Positions 1 through 12,643 are shown, counted from the first letter of the stretch. The stretch is 64,000 nt of DNA from Isoperla grammatica (GCA_945910005.1 OX246741.1:6447788-6511787), one strand, 5' to 3'. Notes: generated by a model not told the origin, from the letters alone. Program-made: numbers and translations.

Positions 1-826
1 GAGTCCGTCTCCGATATCCAGGGTTCGTACCCCGTCGCCGGTATCCAAGCCACGTGTCCCATCACCCTCATTGCAGGTTGCTGCCGTCACCAATGGCAAA
101 TCTTCGCCTAGGGAAGACGAACCAATGTCGAGCGAAGAAGACGCGCCAGACGCATGCGTCAAGACTGTGACTCGTTCGTCATTGGAAAATATCCGTAAAG
201 ACAGTTCAACGGTACAGTTCAGTTTCTCTACTAATACCTCGAGTGATAAATCTAAGTCGTACCTCCCCGGAGGAAAAAGTCATGCTACGCAGCCGCCTGT
301 GTCGAAAGTTTTCCCCAAAACAAGCCCACCAATTCTTGGTAAGCGTGCTCAATCTCCAAGTCTACCCCCACGAAATCCAATTCCTATGTCCCCCTTACCA
401 GTACTGAAGTCGCCCGATACACCAACCACCCATACTAAACAGGTGGGTGTTATTCGTCCGATTGTAAGTACAAAAGTGCAGTCCCCTTCGCTCACAGACC
501 GAGAGATTGAAAAGAATCTTATTAACCGTGTGAAATCTAGCCCAATTGAACAGCCCACTAAGGTTGTCGTTTCTCTAAAACCCTCGGAAATTGTCGTCGG
601 TAATGTGTCCGATTCAGTGAAAGGTCGTTTAATGGACGATAGTGCTATGAAAGAAATGGTGAAATGTGTTAAGGAATCGAACGGAGCAGGATTATGGGAT
701 AAAAAGAAGCCGTGGAACCAACAGCAAAATACGATGGTGTTCAACTTCAGCGGCCGAAAGGATCCAGTCCCGGATTACATCGAAAACGATGGGCTGATCC
801 TCCGGAGCAAGAGAGAAAAGATAAGG
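1..826 (+). CDS. Coding exon (3' part) of a taperin/phostensin-like gene
   Basis: The frame is open from base 2 to the donor and gives 275 codons. The TTG at 71 is not a start: the frame upstream of it reads as Ser/Pro-rich protein with RVRTPSP and KPRVPSPS, matching the composition downstream, so the exon begins left of the window. The exon ends at 826 before GTGAGT, in phase 0, and the frame stops two codons into the intron. The protein is a Ser/Pro/Lys-rich, presumably disordered region, followed by a more ordered stretch from about codon 205 (RLMDDSAMKEMVKCVKE, GLWDKKKPWN, MVFNFSGRKDPVPDYIENDG, then a basic end SKREKIR). That last block looks conserved and, as I recall the family, resembles the FNFS/PDYIENDG region of taperin and phostensin, which bind actin and protein phosphatase 1. 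No membrane segment or signal peptide is seen. Coding status is near certain; the family name is inference. Confidence 0.8.
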
Positions 827-1830
827 GTGAGTTGACTAGCCAATAATATTGGCAAGTAGGCCTAGAATGTCCTAGAAATAGAATACCAGTTACCATTTAC
901 CACTAGGCCTACCTTAACTTACGCACTCACACACACATCACGCATGTAGATAGACCTACTCGTAAAGAAGGATCTAGGTTTGTAGCCGTAGGTATCGCAT
1001 ACTGATAGATTTTTCTACTTGGTAGGCGGTAGGCCTACCATCATAGAAGTCAGATGAACGTAGGTTATAAAACTTTGGCCCGGTAGACCTATTACGATGG
1101 TCCACCAAATATTTAGTCCGGGACTTGCTTGTTATCTTCATGGCTACCACCATTCAGAAGCGTGGATTTCACGGAGAAAACGAGTACCAAGTAAACGAGG
1201 ACCAAGTATTTAGCAGGCTCCCGTTTATTATGGGCTACCGATCCTAGTCTAGCATGGTTGGGATTGCGAGTTGCAGTATTAACCTACCTTATCCATTTGG
1301 CTGGTGGCAACTGCTTAGACTGTCTTGCTTGTAGTCGTGGAAAAGATTTATTCACAAACAAAACTTCACTATTTGCAGTTTTAAGCGGTTCCACCCGCGT
1401 TTTACGTTACCTAAATCATAGCCAAAATTAACCTCGTTCAAACTGACATTGAAAACTACTGCTAAAGCATAATCGTGTTGTCAAGTGGACACACAGCAAA
1501 TATTGCATCTCGAACGTACGTTTTTATCTCCAATTCAACGTAGGCCAAGTACCGGTATAATGATGGCAACTGATTCTGCGTCTTACTCCTTCGGTGAACT
1601 GAAACGAAACAGTCTTGTGTGATACGCAATATTTGCCGTGTGTCTACTCGAAACATTTTATTATGTTTTACCACCTGGTTTCAATATTAGTTTGATGATC
1701 AAGGTTCTCTAAATGACCATATTTTAGAAAACTCATTTTAGAAACCTTAGAGAGTCCGTCATTGTCACTCTGGGTCATGTGTGACTGTGAGGGGCAAAGA
1801 GGAACACATAATTAATCAATTTTGTAGTTA

Positions 1831-2131
1831 GGTATATAATGTGAGGAAAGGATCCAACAGCTTACCTTCGTGTAAGATGACGGATTTGCGAGTTTGAAGT
1901 AGCCTACACATAAAAAACATAATACAAATATAACGAGACGTTTCCACCGAGGTCTTGTTCACTCCATTGCTTGCAGTAGCCATTCTTCTCTCGAGTGAAC
2001 AAGACCTCGGTCGAAACGTCACTCTCGTTATATTTGTATTATGTTTTTTATGTGTACTTCAAACTCGCAAGTCCGTCATCTTACAAGAAGGTAAGCTGTT
2101 GGATCCTTTCCTCACATTAGGCCTATATACC
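1831..2131. mobile_element. Long near-perfect inverted repeat (foldback/MITE-like), 301 bp
   Basis: The left arm, from GGTATATAATGTGAGG through CTTGTTCACT at about 1963, is repeated in inverted orientation from AGTGAACAAGACC at 1994 to CCTCACATTAGGCCTATATACC at 2131. The arms are roughly 135 bp, differ by a few substitutions and short indels, and are separated by about 30 bases. The arm core contains the words TCGTTATATTTGTATTATG and CTCGGTCGAAACGTC. No ORF of substance is present. It could be a foldback element or two inverted copies of the end of a larger element. Confidence 0.85.
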
Positions 2132-2522
2132 ATTCCAACCGATTGGCACCTACTTTCATAACCAATATTTTAATTAATTATTTCATCCGAGTCTATAAAA
2201 TGAAAATCCTTCAAATGTAAACATACATGTCCACCAATACTTTATTATTGTATGTCCATGATGCTGGATCCCATTCTGACCACCGTTTTTCAGAAGCAAG
2301 CACAGTAAACACTCCGCCAATGGTTACCACAATAGACCAGACAATGCGTGCCTGAAGTCACAATAGTTAGCGTTGGTGGTTGGGTCCTCATTATTAATAT
2401 TTTTGACAGCCTTATCCATGTGGCCCCCACAGCCCACATCATGTCTGTCTGTGTGCAATTGATTTATTACCACTTAACCTCTACCAAGTACCGGGTCTAG
2501 ATAGATCTCATTAGCTTATGTA

Positions 2523-2620
2523 TGTGGCCGTCTCTGTCGGAAGCCATATTGTCTCTCCGTCGTAAGTTGTGGGGGGCGTGGGTTCGATCCTTAGTTGTAA
2601 CTGGTCTTTCAGTTTCATTA
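2523..2620 (+). mobile_element. Possible tRNA-derived SINE head
   Basis: A B-box-like GGGTTCGATCC lies at about 2581-2591, preceded by GTGGCCGTCTCTGTCGG, which could be a degenerate A box. No second copy was noticed in this window, so this is a weak call based on pol III promoter-like words alone. Confidence 0.3.
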
Positions 2621-3374
2621 CAAGGATGTGACTGAGGTTGGTGGGTTTGTTGTATGAGCACTTTGTTGGATGAGGGCCATGTTCACTTTATCGTTTGAAA
2701 CTCGATCAAACCAAAGTTCTGGTGAAGGTAGAAGGAAAGTGGCACGAACATATGATTTTGTTATTTTTGTACAATATTAATATTTCTGACTCTAAGTTGC
2801 ATAACAATATGGAAAAAGTATGTTTTCGTTCATCCACATTGTAAAAAAAAAATCATCTTTATTCATATGACCAACTCCTCTATCTGTGTAGCCTATCCAT
2901 ATAGCGGTAAAGATACACTACGAGCATTAGACCTACGTAGACTCCCCCCCCCCCCCTTCCCTACTTTAGCTCCACGGTCTTATTTATAGACACGAGTGTT
3001 GTCAACGTTCCCTTCCGCCTCAAATACTTCCATTTGAGCATTCTTCTCTTTCATTATAGATATTCGTCTGTTGTGTCTTCCACCCACCCCTCTTTCGATC
3101 AATGCGTTTCACTCCCCACACCCCTCTCACTCAATATCTACTCCGCCTTGTCGCTTAAATTATTAAATCGATACCGATGGTCTTTTAACATTCACCTCAT
3201 GAAACAGATTAATCGTGAAGGAGGGGTCGAAATCGCCTTCTTCCCAATCAAAAGTCCCGCTTGTTGTCGATGTCCGTACTTCGCATCTACTTTGATCTCT
3301 AATCTAGAACAATTAGTCATTCGTTTGACTTTTTATTCAAGATCCGAAAGATTTTAGTTGCGTCCCCAGTTCCT

Positions 3375-3405
3375 ATGCTTCGGGTTCGAATCCCGACTTG
3401 GACGT
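3375..3405 (+). mobile_element. tRNA-like T-arm / B box remnant
   Basis: TCGGGTTCGAATCCCGA forms a perfect 5-bp T-stem with a consensus B-box loop. No convincing acceptor stem or A box is upstream, so this is probably a SINE fragment, not a tRNA gene. Confidence 0.35.
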
Positions 3406-5339
3406 GGAGCATGTCACGTCGTGACGTGTCTTATTTCATTCACACGTCGTCTCGATTAGCATCGTTGCCAGAATGTGAGAAGTCGAAATATTATGAATTT
3501 ATGGTCGTCACTGACTGTAAACCAACATCTAGATATTATTATTACCGTCGGCTAGTTATTATTTTATTCCGTGTACCTTGCATGTACCGTATTGACCGTC
3601 ATAACATATCAACAGGTGAGAGACTGACCGTACCCCACAATCTGTGTCACATGGGGTCCATCAATAAGGTCCAACCAGTCTGGTTAGTTTTTTCTTTGTT
3701 TTTCTGCAACTCTGCCTAACTCTGTCTACTACTAATGTATAAAGTTATAAACTGTTATTGCTTAACCATAAATGGAATTATTATAAACTTGGTCGTCGTT
3801 AAGTCTAATTTAAGTGGTTTCTCTGGGCTAATATTTCGTTCATGCTCCACTTCCGTGATACCAGTTTAGCGAGCGTTGGTAACAAGTCCAGCCAGCGCAT
3901 CGCTACGGCCACGGTAGTTGATTCTCGTAGGCATTTTGTCCACCGTTAGTTTGCGTTTATTAGGCCCGTTGACAGCTAAATACGCCGTGATTGCGACTAT
4001 TTTACCGGCATTCCATGACCTTTGGTTAGTCCAGTCGCTCGTACCTACCCTTTGAAGGCTTCGAACTACAACCTCTCTCGACAACCCTATGAACACTGAC
4101 TCATCGTGTTTGGTAGTTTATTTACCATAATATAAGTCTATACATTCAGTTTAAAACTGATTTATTACGAAGGTCAATAATAATAAATACAAGTACACAC
4201 AAGATGCAACAGTTTTTAGATCGACACTAAATTGGTTTAATTACTCTTTAAAAAAAAAAAGGAGCGGCCCCAATGAGGAGCCGTAACAATGTTACAGATG
4301 CTTTTTAATTGTTCTTAATTGTTCAAACTAGTCGACGTAGCAATTTGGGATTGCCAAATAATAAAACTATATATTTAACTCACATCAATTTCACCCAATT
4401 AAAAACCACGCAGGCTTGGCACGTCTCGATTGTTGATACAATAGCGCTAGTCTATATATAGTATTACTTCGTCAAAGTCCAATTAAGAATTACGCCCACC
4501 ACTGAGCATTCATAGCCTACAGACATAGTTTTTGTTCAATGTCTACCCTAGAACTCATCATTTGCTTGTCGCACACTAAAAATAGCGAAAATACAACAAA
4601 ATTGACCAGTAAAATGGTAGTACTAGTATTGTAGACGTGCAACTTACGTGCATTTGTGTAGAAGATGTTGCACTCAAGGTAGGCCTACAACAGCTGAATA
4701 ACACTTAGTAGTAGACCTACTACACCCTTTCTTTAAATTAATGAAAATTGTAGTCGTTGGTATTGTTAGTTTTCCTGTCCAATAATGACAAGGGATGCTA
4801 CTACTGTACGAGTAATGTTGCAATTTATTGGATAGTTTAGCAGGAATATCCAAGGAATGTTTGTAGGACACAATCCCAGCCAGCATTTGCGTCCGTCAAT
4901 CCTTTAACTAGTATTACCGGTGACGAGAGTCGAAGCTACGACGTCTACGGGTAGAAGGAGCGCATTAAGCACGTGCATTGCGTAATTCTTTCGGGCGAGC
5001 CAGTACAAATATACAGGTATTGTAGTCGCGTACATGCATGTGCACACGTATTTCCTGTACCACGTTCGTTCGTTAGAACCAGACTCGTAGGTATCACACG
5101 ATAAAAACCTAGCTCGTTCTGTGGTGAGTTTTTTTGTCGTCGCGTTGGTGGCTTTGTTCGTTGGCGATGCCCCAGGTCGGTCGGATTCCATCCAGCACAG
5201 GTTGCTCCCATCACGATCACCGGTGCAAGGTGCATGCATGACTCTCTGCCTGCCACACGGGGCGTGACGATACACGACGTGACGTCATGTGTAAGGACGT
5301 ATCAGGCGAGGGGAACTCTTGTTGAGTCGAAATACTCTC

Positions 5340-5545
5340 GCTTACGAAAAGAAAAATTGGGTATAGTTGGGGTAATATGAAATTAGGGATATTTTCTCTG
5401 CGAATCGAATGTTGTTTGGCGCTTTGAGAGTAGTGGATGAATAATGAGGATGAAGAGCGATTATGGACATTCGTCATGCCTTGAGCGGGATTCGAACCCA
5501 CCACCAGCGTAAGGACCGCGGGTGTGCCTCAACTACATGAGCCAC
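5340..5545 (-). mobile_element. tRNA-derived SINE fragment, minus strand
   Basis: On the minus strand GTGGCTCATGTAGTTGAGG (A-box-like) at about 5543-5525 is followed by GGGTTCGAATCCCGC (B box) at about 5496-5482. The body beyond it contains CTTCATCCTCATTATTCATC, which resembles the body of the plus-strand element near 54150, so the two may belong to one family. Confidence 0.5.
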
Positions 5546-5713
5546 TACGTGTGGTACGTGGTAATACAGTTTGAATTGCAGGGGTACGAGAAATGGGAGA
5601 CTTTTTCAATTATTTCACTGTCTTCAGGTTTTCCTAACTGGATGAAATCTCGTGTGGGGTGCATGGTATTTAAAAATAATATTTTCAAATTCAAGAACAC
5701 ACCGATACCCCTA

Positions 5714-5848
5714 TTGTACAATCTCCTAATAGGAAAGTTATTTGTAGCAATTAAGCTATTTGGAGGATTTCAAGAGTTTTGATGGGTCGTTGCCATGGAG
5801 AAAACAAGCTATTCGACGAATAAGTAGTTATTGCGACATTGTAAGACT
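5714..5848 (+). mobile_element. Small TIR element (MITE), copy A
   Basis: This 135-bp segment matches 42999-43132 in the opposite orientation, including AGTTATTTGTAGCAAT and ACAAGCTATTCGACGAATAA. Ends are inverted: TACAATCTCCTAATAGG on the left, and TTATTGCGACATTGTAAGAC on the right. The left end of this copy is less complete than in copy B. Confidence 0.75.
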
Positions 5849-6121
5849 CGACCAAGTCCTATTGGCACAAATAAGCCGTGCAAACTCATTACTCAAACTA
5901 GTTTAAACGTTGGTTGATGTTTTTGGGAGAATGTCGAGAAGTACATGGGTCATATAGTATGAGGATTAAATAGCTGCTACGCTCGCTTCTGGTTTCCCCC
6001 AGCTGTACATTGTAGGATGTAGACCATTTCAGTTTACTTGATGTCAAGACCCTCAACATTATGCTTATCTTGACTACCGGAAACACAAAGTTAACCGCCA
6101 TGTCGTCCTACATGTAACATC

Positions 6122-6275
6122 ATTCTGTTGTCACCGGAACGCAAACAGTCAGATCTACTCTAGATCACTCCATCCATACTCCAGATACACCAGCATGTAT
6201 TCTGTTGTCACCAGAACGCAAACAGTCAGATCTACTCTAGATCACTCCATCCATACTCCAGTTACACCAGCATAT
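6122..6275. repeat. Tandem duplication, 77-bp unit x2
   Basis: ATTCTGTTGTCACC starts both units, at 6122 and 6199. The units share AACAGTCAGATCTACTC and ATCACTCCATCCATACTCC and differ at only a few positions, indicating a recent local duplication. Confidence 0.9.
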
Positions 6276-6623
6276 TGCCGACCTACCCCATTCACTTGTC
6301 ATTCAATTTCACGGTGGCTGTCATATGCGGGGTAGCTCATACTGTACATACGATGCGTGGTAGTTTAACCCTTCAAATACCCCCGCCCCCCTCCCAATAC
6401 CAATATATTCTATATTACGTTCAATCAGTAGTAGTTCAAAAATCAGTCTTGTTACTGGGTGGGTAAACTCTAAATGTAATTTTTTTGTTTAGTCTATTAT
6501 TTATTTTCAAATTATCTAGTAGGGCCTAGGGCCCTAATAATTCACAAACTGGGTTTCTAGTTTTCAAATTTTTGTATCAACGTTCATTGATGCATAGGCC
6601 TACGTACAAGATCTTCATGTATT

Positions 6624-6664
6624 ATTAATTGTTGTGTATTGTTGAAGATTAGAGGACTGTGATG
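6624..6664 (+). repeat. Fragment related to the 17158-17324 inverted repeat
   Basis: TTAATTGTTGTGTATTGTTG followed by AAGATTAGAGGACTGTGAT resembles the arms of the element at 17158-17324. Only one arm is evident here. Confidence 0.45.
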
Positions 6665-9600
6665 ACCGTGATGATAATAGTTCCATACAAATAGTTTTTA
6701 AAACGGTCCCTTGCATGTGGTCTCAACTGAGAACTACGTAGTATCAATCTATCATAGAGAAATACAATACAACGCAGTTAGTTTGTGGGGTCAATGCGAT
6801 GTGTGCGTGACACCACGGTATTCTGTCTCCGGGCTTCCGACCCCCGGGCGTTGACATACCTGTTGATTGACTTAGAAGAGTGGATCCAAACACTGGGCTG
6901 TGGTCATTAGAAAACAAAACAAGCGCCCTGATTTCGGCGGCCAGATGAGAAAAACTCTTCCCGCCGTTTATAACCGCGGCAAATCGCGGGTAATTTGTAA
7001 CGTGGAGTAATGGATGGGTAACGTCCAAGGCGTAGGAAACACTTTCACTCCGAAATGTATTTATGTTCATTGGATTTGCACCACTCCAAAATAACTCCAA
7101 TAATGATTTCACCAATTTTTTTCCTACTGTTTCATCGGCGTTACCCGTACATGCATGCGTACATAAACCAATTATCATTGATTACTGATTAGGGATTACT
7201 TATACGAAACTTTCTAAATTAGTTAATACCCAGGAATTGGGTACTCTTAATTATTATATACATTGATTTCTCATATTATAGCAATTTTCGCTGCGGTATT
7301 TTTTTATATGTGAACTTTTAATTTTTTACGATTTGCGGACATTTCCCGGCTTCTCTAAAAGAAAAACAATTCGACTACAGATACAAAGCTGAAATTTATT
7401 TTAAATGTAATTAATTTTGTGATTTTTTAACGATGTTTTTGTCGTAAAATCGAGCGTTTCTCTAAAAATTTAGGTGTGGACACATACATGTCATGTTCTT
7501 AGATACCTACACATTCTCGTGTTACAAAGTACACCTTTGCTTGGCTGTGTATAAAAATGGCGGCATCTCTTCTTCAATTATTCTAACCCGCCTGCCGGTA
7601 ACGAATTCGAGCATGAAAACTCAGTACCCGCTGTCGAACGAAACGTGCAATTTGACAGTTGTAACCCCGTAGTTATGTGGGCGTGCCCGGTTTTCATCCT
7701 TCAAAAATCTGTAATCGAGATTTTTCTAGATACATCAGGGTCACTCGTAAAGATTGTAGTCTACAATCATTGACGCTGCACTCCATGCAAGGAGAATTAT
7801 ACGAAATCAACGTGGCTGACATTGTATATGCCAAGAATTTAAAAGCACTGTATAATTTATCTCGAGGAGTATTTATCACTCGACATGCATTTTATCACAG
7901 ATCATTACACTGGACAAGAATTGTGAAATTGTTTCACGTTTAAATTTTTAATCAGGGTGATTGAAACATATTTTTATAAACGTTTTAAAGCACAATTGTT
8001 ATCTCCGCTCAGCACTTGAATGAAATTATTACCTATACCTTGAAACGTGATGAGATTAAAGTATTAAAATATGTAAGTCCGTAGGCGTTGTGAAATAATT
8101 GCTTTAGCAAAGTGGCCATTAATCTTTAAACGGTATCTTTAAATAGACAAACGGTTGAAAGTGATTGAATAATTAATTAAATGTCTCGTAATTGCGTGCG
8201 GCCGTGTTGACGTAAGATAGAGTTACTCACGGGCGTGTCCAAACAATGGCATCTAGCTCCGTGACATTCGTTTCAACAAACTTGTGTTTATTTATTTATT
8301 TATTCTCTCTCGGTCGGTCGATCTGACATCGAAACGAGATGTGATAATTGTATATGTAGACAAGACACACGTACGTGCGGTACTGGATAATTAAATTGTA
8401 GGCCTAATTGGTAAATACATTTCTATCTCTGGAGGTTGGCCTGTCGAAATCAATTTTGTTTCAAATGTGTATTTGTCAAATATTCATTAATTAAACGTTA
8501 ATAGTAGTAAGAGCGCCAAGAAACCTATTGGTTTTTAATTTAAATTTAACCGATTTGATCTCTCTCTCAAATTACATTAAAAAAGGTAATATTGACGTTG
8601 TCAGCTGTTTCAGAGACAATTATTTTATTCAAAGTAACTATACGTAATATACATACCAGCGTGTTACTGTATAACATTATATAACATTAGGAAGACCTTG
8701 TTTTTCGTCTTGAATGTTGTACCTACCGTTTTTAGTTTGAAAATGTCCCTTGGACCGTATTTTTATATCAAGACTTGTTAGAGTCCGGTTATCCTGCCGC
8801 AGTTGTGAATTTTTCTTGTGCCAGAATAGCACATTGTCATCCAGAGTGGCGTATGGCAACAGTGTATTCGTTATCAGTTTTATCAGTTATCTGTTAGTGC
8901 CACAAAATCAATATTAACCGTTGTATATCGGTTTACGTCAAAAGAGATAGCCTATCGGCTCGCTATCGTCAATCCATCAGACTTACATTGAATAGTGATT
9001 ACGTCATCGTTGGCTATTTTGGGGCTGAAAAGTCACATCGGAGTCTCGTCTCAAAGTGAATCATGCATGGACGGTTATGGTGTTTATTTGAGTAGCCCAC
9101 AAGCTATTTATATACAGCACCACTTTGTTCCGTTTCGGGTGTAGAAGTCTCGCGACGAAACATTCGTCTCTACAATTTAGACAACATTCCTCGGCCACTT
9201 ACACGTTGGAATATCTATTCATACTCACCCTGGGTTCCGTGATTGTTGTACATCGTTACAAACTGCTCAGATCAAAGTCGCCGCGATATATTTATACCAC
9301 TTCACTTGCCTTCGTAACCACTAACCTCTACCTTAAAAATACTTGATTCTACACAGCCGTGACCAAACCAGAATGTATTTTTAATTTTTTATTTAAATTT
9401 TAAAAATCTTTTTTTTTTTTTTTTCTAATTTTTTTTTTTACATTACAATTTCTATTACAATTTCTCTCCAGAGCACTTCCCCAAATGCAAATTTTATTAA
9501 TCGTGCATCAACATAGTTTCTCGGCTTTTTTTATTATTTAGGATTTAATCGTAACAAAACACATTGATAATTCTTAATTTGTCCATCATAGCCAAATTAC

Positions 9601-9708
9601 GTCAACCTCATCGTTATGATAGTTATCAGTCTTATAAAATAAAATGCGTAAGTAAATGCAATCTTATCCAGTGTACAGAGAGTTGCTCGGATGCCGAATG
9701 GTACCTTG

Positions 9709-9730
9709 CCCCCCCCCCCCCCCCCCCCCC
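9709..9730. repeat. Poly(C) tract, 22 bp
   Basis: Uninterrupted run of 22 C. It is one of at least 16 C or G homopolymers of about 11 bp or more in the window. Confidence 0.95.
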
Positions 9731-10653
9731 TGAAATCATTTTCCAACTCTAGGGCTTTGCCTCAAACCCCTATCTTCATGTAGGAGGGTACTCGTATCAG
9801 AGTTGATCCTTACTAAAGAGTTTTCCTCGCCCACGCCTGCTGTATAAACATACCAGAGTCGTCGTCGAGTTGAATCGACCTAGCCGGGTCTCGAGCGCGT
9901 CCACGTGACTTGTTTGTTATTCCAAGTACTGGGATGGATGATGAAGCCCTCGTTAGCGGCGCCGCTACCGTTGCCATGGTTACGAGTGTGATGACGTGCT
10001 CGCTCTAGATGGTAACGGATCATATCGCGGCTCAGACCAAGTTGTTGTATTCATGGGTATTTTCAATGGGCTGTCGTCGTCGTGACTGTGCAAAGTCTTG
10101 TCGAGTCTTGGCGGCGTCACGTGATTTAAATGCATTCAATTCGAGAAGTGGAAGGGGTTTTATAATATGCGCGGCACGATCATGTGTGACGTCACATATT
10201 TCATTGTGCGCTTGAAGTGATATTGATTGAAAAGGAGTAACTGAGAGAAAATCTATAATTAATTATATTCAAATTATTTTTGTGTCCCCTTCCCAGGGCC
10301 AAAACCAAATTAGTAGATATTAAATTTATGTAGAGAAGAGGGAAGAATTCTCGGTTCAAATTCAAATACCATTTCAAAATATATTCCCGTGTCTTTAGTT
10401 TTTCTATCACTGACCATTTTTAAAATTCAAATTTGAAATTTGATACTGTCGCCGAATTTAATTTTCCAGACAAACCAACCTATGTAGGTTAAGGTTTAAG
10501 AAATTGTAATAATTGATTTTTTTAATTATGGTACTGCAGTATTCCTTATGAGGATGAAACTATGTTTGATTTCTGATTAGGTGACCAAACTGAACTATCT
10601 TCAGCCTCATCCGTTACTGGTTAAATGGTTGAATGTACTTGTCGACGAAAATA

Positions 10654-10741
10654 GAGTGAAAACTGTTATTTTCCTATAGTGGTAGAAATATGTTGCCACT
10701 TGTCTATAGGAAAAATAAATCAGTGTTATTTTAGGTCACTC
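10654..10741. mobile_element. Small hairpin, possible MITE
   Basis: GAGTGAAAACTGTTATTTTC with CTATAGTGG is inverted as CCACTTGTCTATAGG with AAAAATAAATCAGTG and a terminal GTCACTC. The arms pair imperfectly around a short loop. There is no second copy here, so the element status is tentative. Confidence 0.4.
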
Positions 10742-11153
10742 TACTTGTAATTCACTGATAAAAACTTTTTGTTCCCTTATCACTGGAGAATATGATACCT
10801 AAAACATACCGGCCGGTGTAGTTGTGCCTAACGAGGTGTCAACTTACTGTGTTGTGTAAACAAACCAATCTACGGCGAGTAAAAGTGGATTCCCGCACGT
10901 GGTGACCATTGTATTGACGTAAGATGACACAATGGGCTCCTCCTTGCTTATATATCCCATCGTCGGTTGACCCCATGCTCGAAAGGTCACGTGGTGTCTG
11001 GTATTTCGAGTCACCTGCTCGACTGCGGCTACGTTTCATCGACGCTAGTCTCGACCTTCTGGGTCAAGGACTTCTTAGTTTTGTACTGGACCCATCTAAT
11101 GACGTGGTGTGACCATAATAATTATAAATTGTTTAGACTTCTCTCAACTTCTT

Positions 11154-11885
11154 AAAGGGGTTCTCACCTGCTACACCAAAAAAATATGTTTAACTAAGGC
11201 TGATTAGCTATGAAATTAGCGACTAAATGAAAAGAAATCGGGTTCACCATAACCCGGGCAAAAAAAATCAAAGTTAGTTTTTTTCGAGCTAGGTCCCATC
11301 GGCGAAAATCTCCCATAAGAAATAGCATTGGGACGACCTGTATGCCTTGGGACCTTGGAGGATTCTGCTCCAAAAAAAAAATGATGCTATACTTTTCGCT
11401 GCGTCTTTTTTTATGCGTATTTCGTATATTTTGGTTTTGTAATCGGAGCTTCCGTTCAGGTACAAAATAAAGATGTGTAATCGGGTGCTCCATTTCGTTT
11501 TGAGCGTTGCTGTGCGTTGCTGTGCACGTCGAGTCGGCGGGTGTCGACTGTCGAGTTGGTGTCAAGTAAGCCAAGCGAGAGAGAGAGACAGAGAGAGAGA
11601 GAGAGTAGTATTGGGAGGGGAAATAGTCAACGCATGCACAATGAACGCGGTGTGCTATGCGGTGTCGAATGGAGTACACCAAGGCCGTCTAGATATATCG
11701 CTTCGAGTACACTCGCACCAAAAGCCGGCTGACACCAACAGTCGTCGCGGCAGTTAACCAGAAATTTCATTAATTAATAACAATTCACAGGTTTCAACTC
11801 ACGATGTTTAATGGTTCATTATTGATTGGTGTGGTGCAGTAGATTATATGGTAAAAAATAAATCTAGCGGGTGAGAACCCCTTTA
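11154..11885. mobile_element. TTAA-flanked non-autonomous DNA transposon (0.73 kb)
   Basis: The terminal inverted repeats are AGGGGTTCTCACCTGCTA on the left, and the complement of TAGCGGGTGAGAACCCCT on the right (one mismatch in 18). Both sit directly against TTAA (11152-11155 and 11883-11886), as expected for a TTAA target-site duplication. TTAA targets are typical of piggyBac and Kolobok transposons. The interior has short simple runs and no recognisable transposase, so it is a non-autonomous derivative. Boundaries may shift by a base because the TTAA overlaps the terminal A/T. Confidence 0.85.
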
Positions 11886-12297
11886 AGTATTTATGTGTTA
11901 ATAGTATGTCTGAACATATCAATATTCAATACTAATAAATGCACAGTAACATGGTGTACTGTATGCATATAGTATTGGGGGAGTTAGGTGTAGTCTCTAA
12001 GCAAGACGCTTATTAGTTGTTTAGACATCTCAATTTCTCTAGTATTTATTTGTTATTAGTATGTCTGAACATATCAATACTACTAATACATGCACAGTAA
12101 CATAGTGTTCTGTTGGGGTGTATTGGGAGAGTTTGGTGTAGTCTCTAAAACAAGACGCGATCCATTATATCCGGCTTTAGGTAAAAGCATGTAGCAGCAT
12201 GTAGCTGATAAGCAACCGATGGACAAGTCGTGTCCGATGAGGTACTCGAGTGTGCTGGCGTCACAGGTGGCCACCGCGTCCACACTCTACTCTGTGA

Positions 12298-12313
12298 GGG
12301 GGGGGGGGGGGGG
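12298..12313. repeat. Poly(G) tract, 16 bp
   Basis: Uninterrupted G run followed by CGATCTACC, within unique intron sequence. Confidence 0.95.
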
Positions 12314-12495
12314 CGATCTACCATCGTGATAGCGTCGTGGACATATCCTGCAGGACACCTGTCGCAAAGCGCAACCTGCTCACATTGTAATTATGTATGT
12401 GGCATTCTAGTTTTTAATCATGTGTTGACTCATCGCAATTAGAAAATTAGAAATTAAAAAAATACACACATAAAAAACGCAATATTATTTATTAA

Positions 12496-12621
12496 TAGCA
12501 ACACGGCAAAACGTTTTTTCCGGACCGGCAAGTCAGGTGAACCAATCAGGGCAGGCACGGCAAGTTCCTGATTGGTTCACGTGATCTGCCGGTCCGGAAA
12601 ACACGGGTTGCCGTGTTGCTA
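12496..12621. mobile_element. Compact inverted-repeat MITE, 126 bp
   Basis: TAGCAACACGGCAA at the left is matched by TTGCCGTGTTGCTA at the right. The arms extend inward through TTTTCCGGACCGGCA and GTGAACCAATCAGG with a very short centre. Arms are about 55 bp, so nearly the whole element folds on itself. The outermost TA on both sides could be a TA target duplication. Confidence 0.85.
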
Positions 12622-12643
12622 TGAAAGCGCCTTTATGCATAAG

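Noticed and set aside
71..76. TTG as translation start, or TTGCAG as a splice acceptor beginning the exon at 77
   Set aside because: The same frame is open to the window edge and encodes Ser/Pro-rich sequence like the rest of the exon. A true acceptor here remains possible but is less likely.
3375..3405. tRNA gene
   Set aside because: Only a T-arm/B box is present; the rest of a cloverleaf cannot be built.
11194..11682. 162-codon minus ORF
   Set aside because: It lies within the TTAA-flanked element, contains a simple (GA)n-derived stretch and has no transposase motif that I can recognise.
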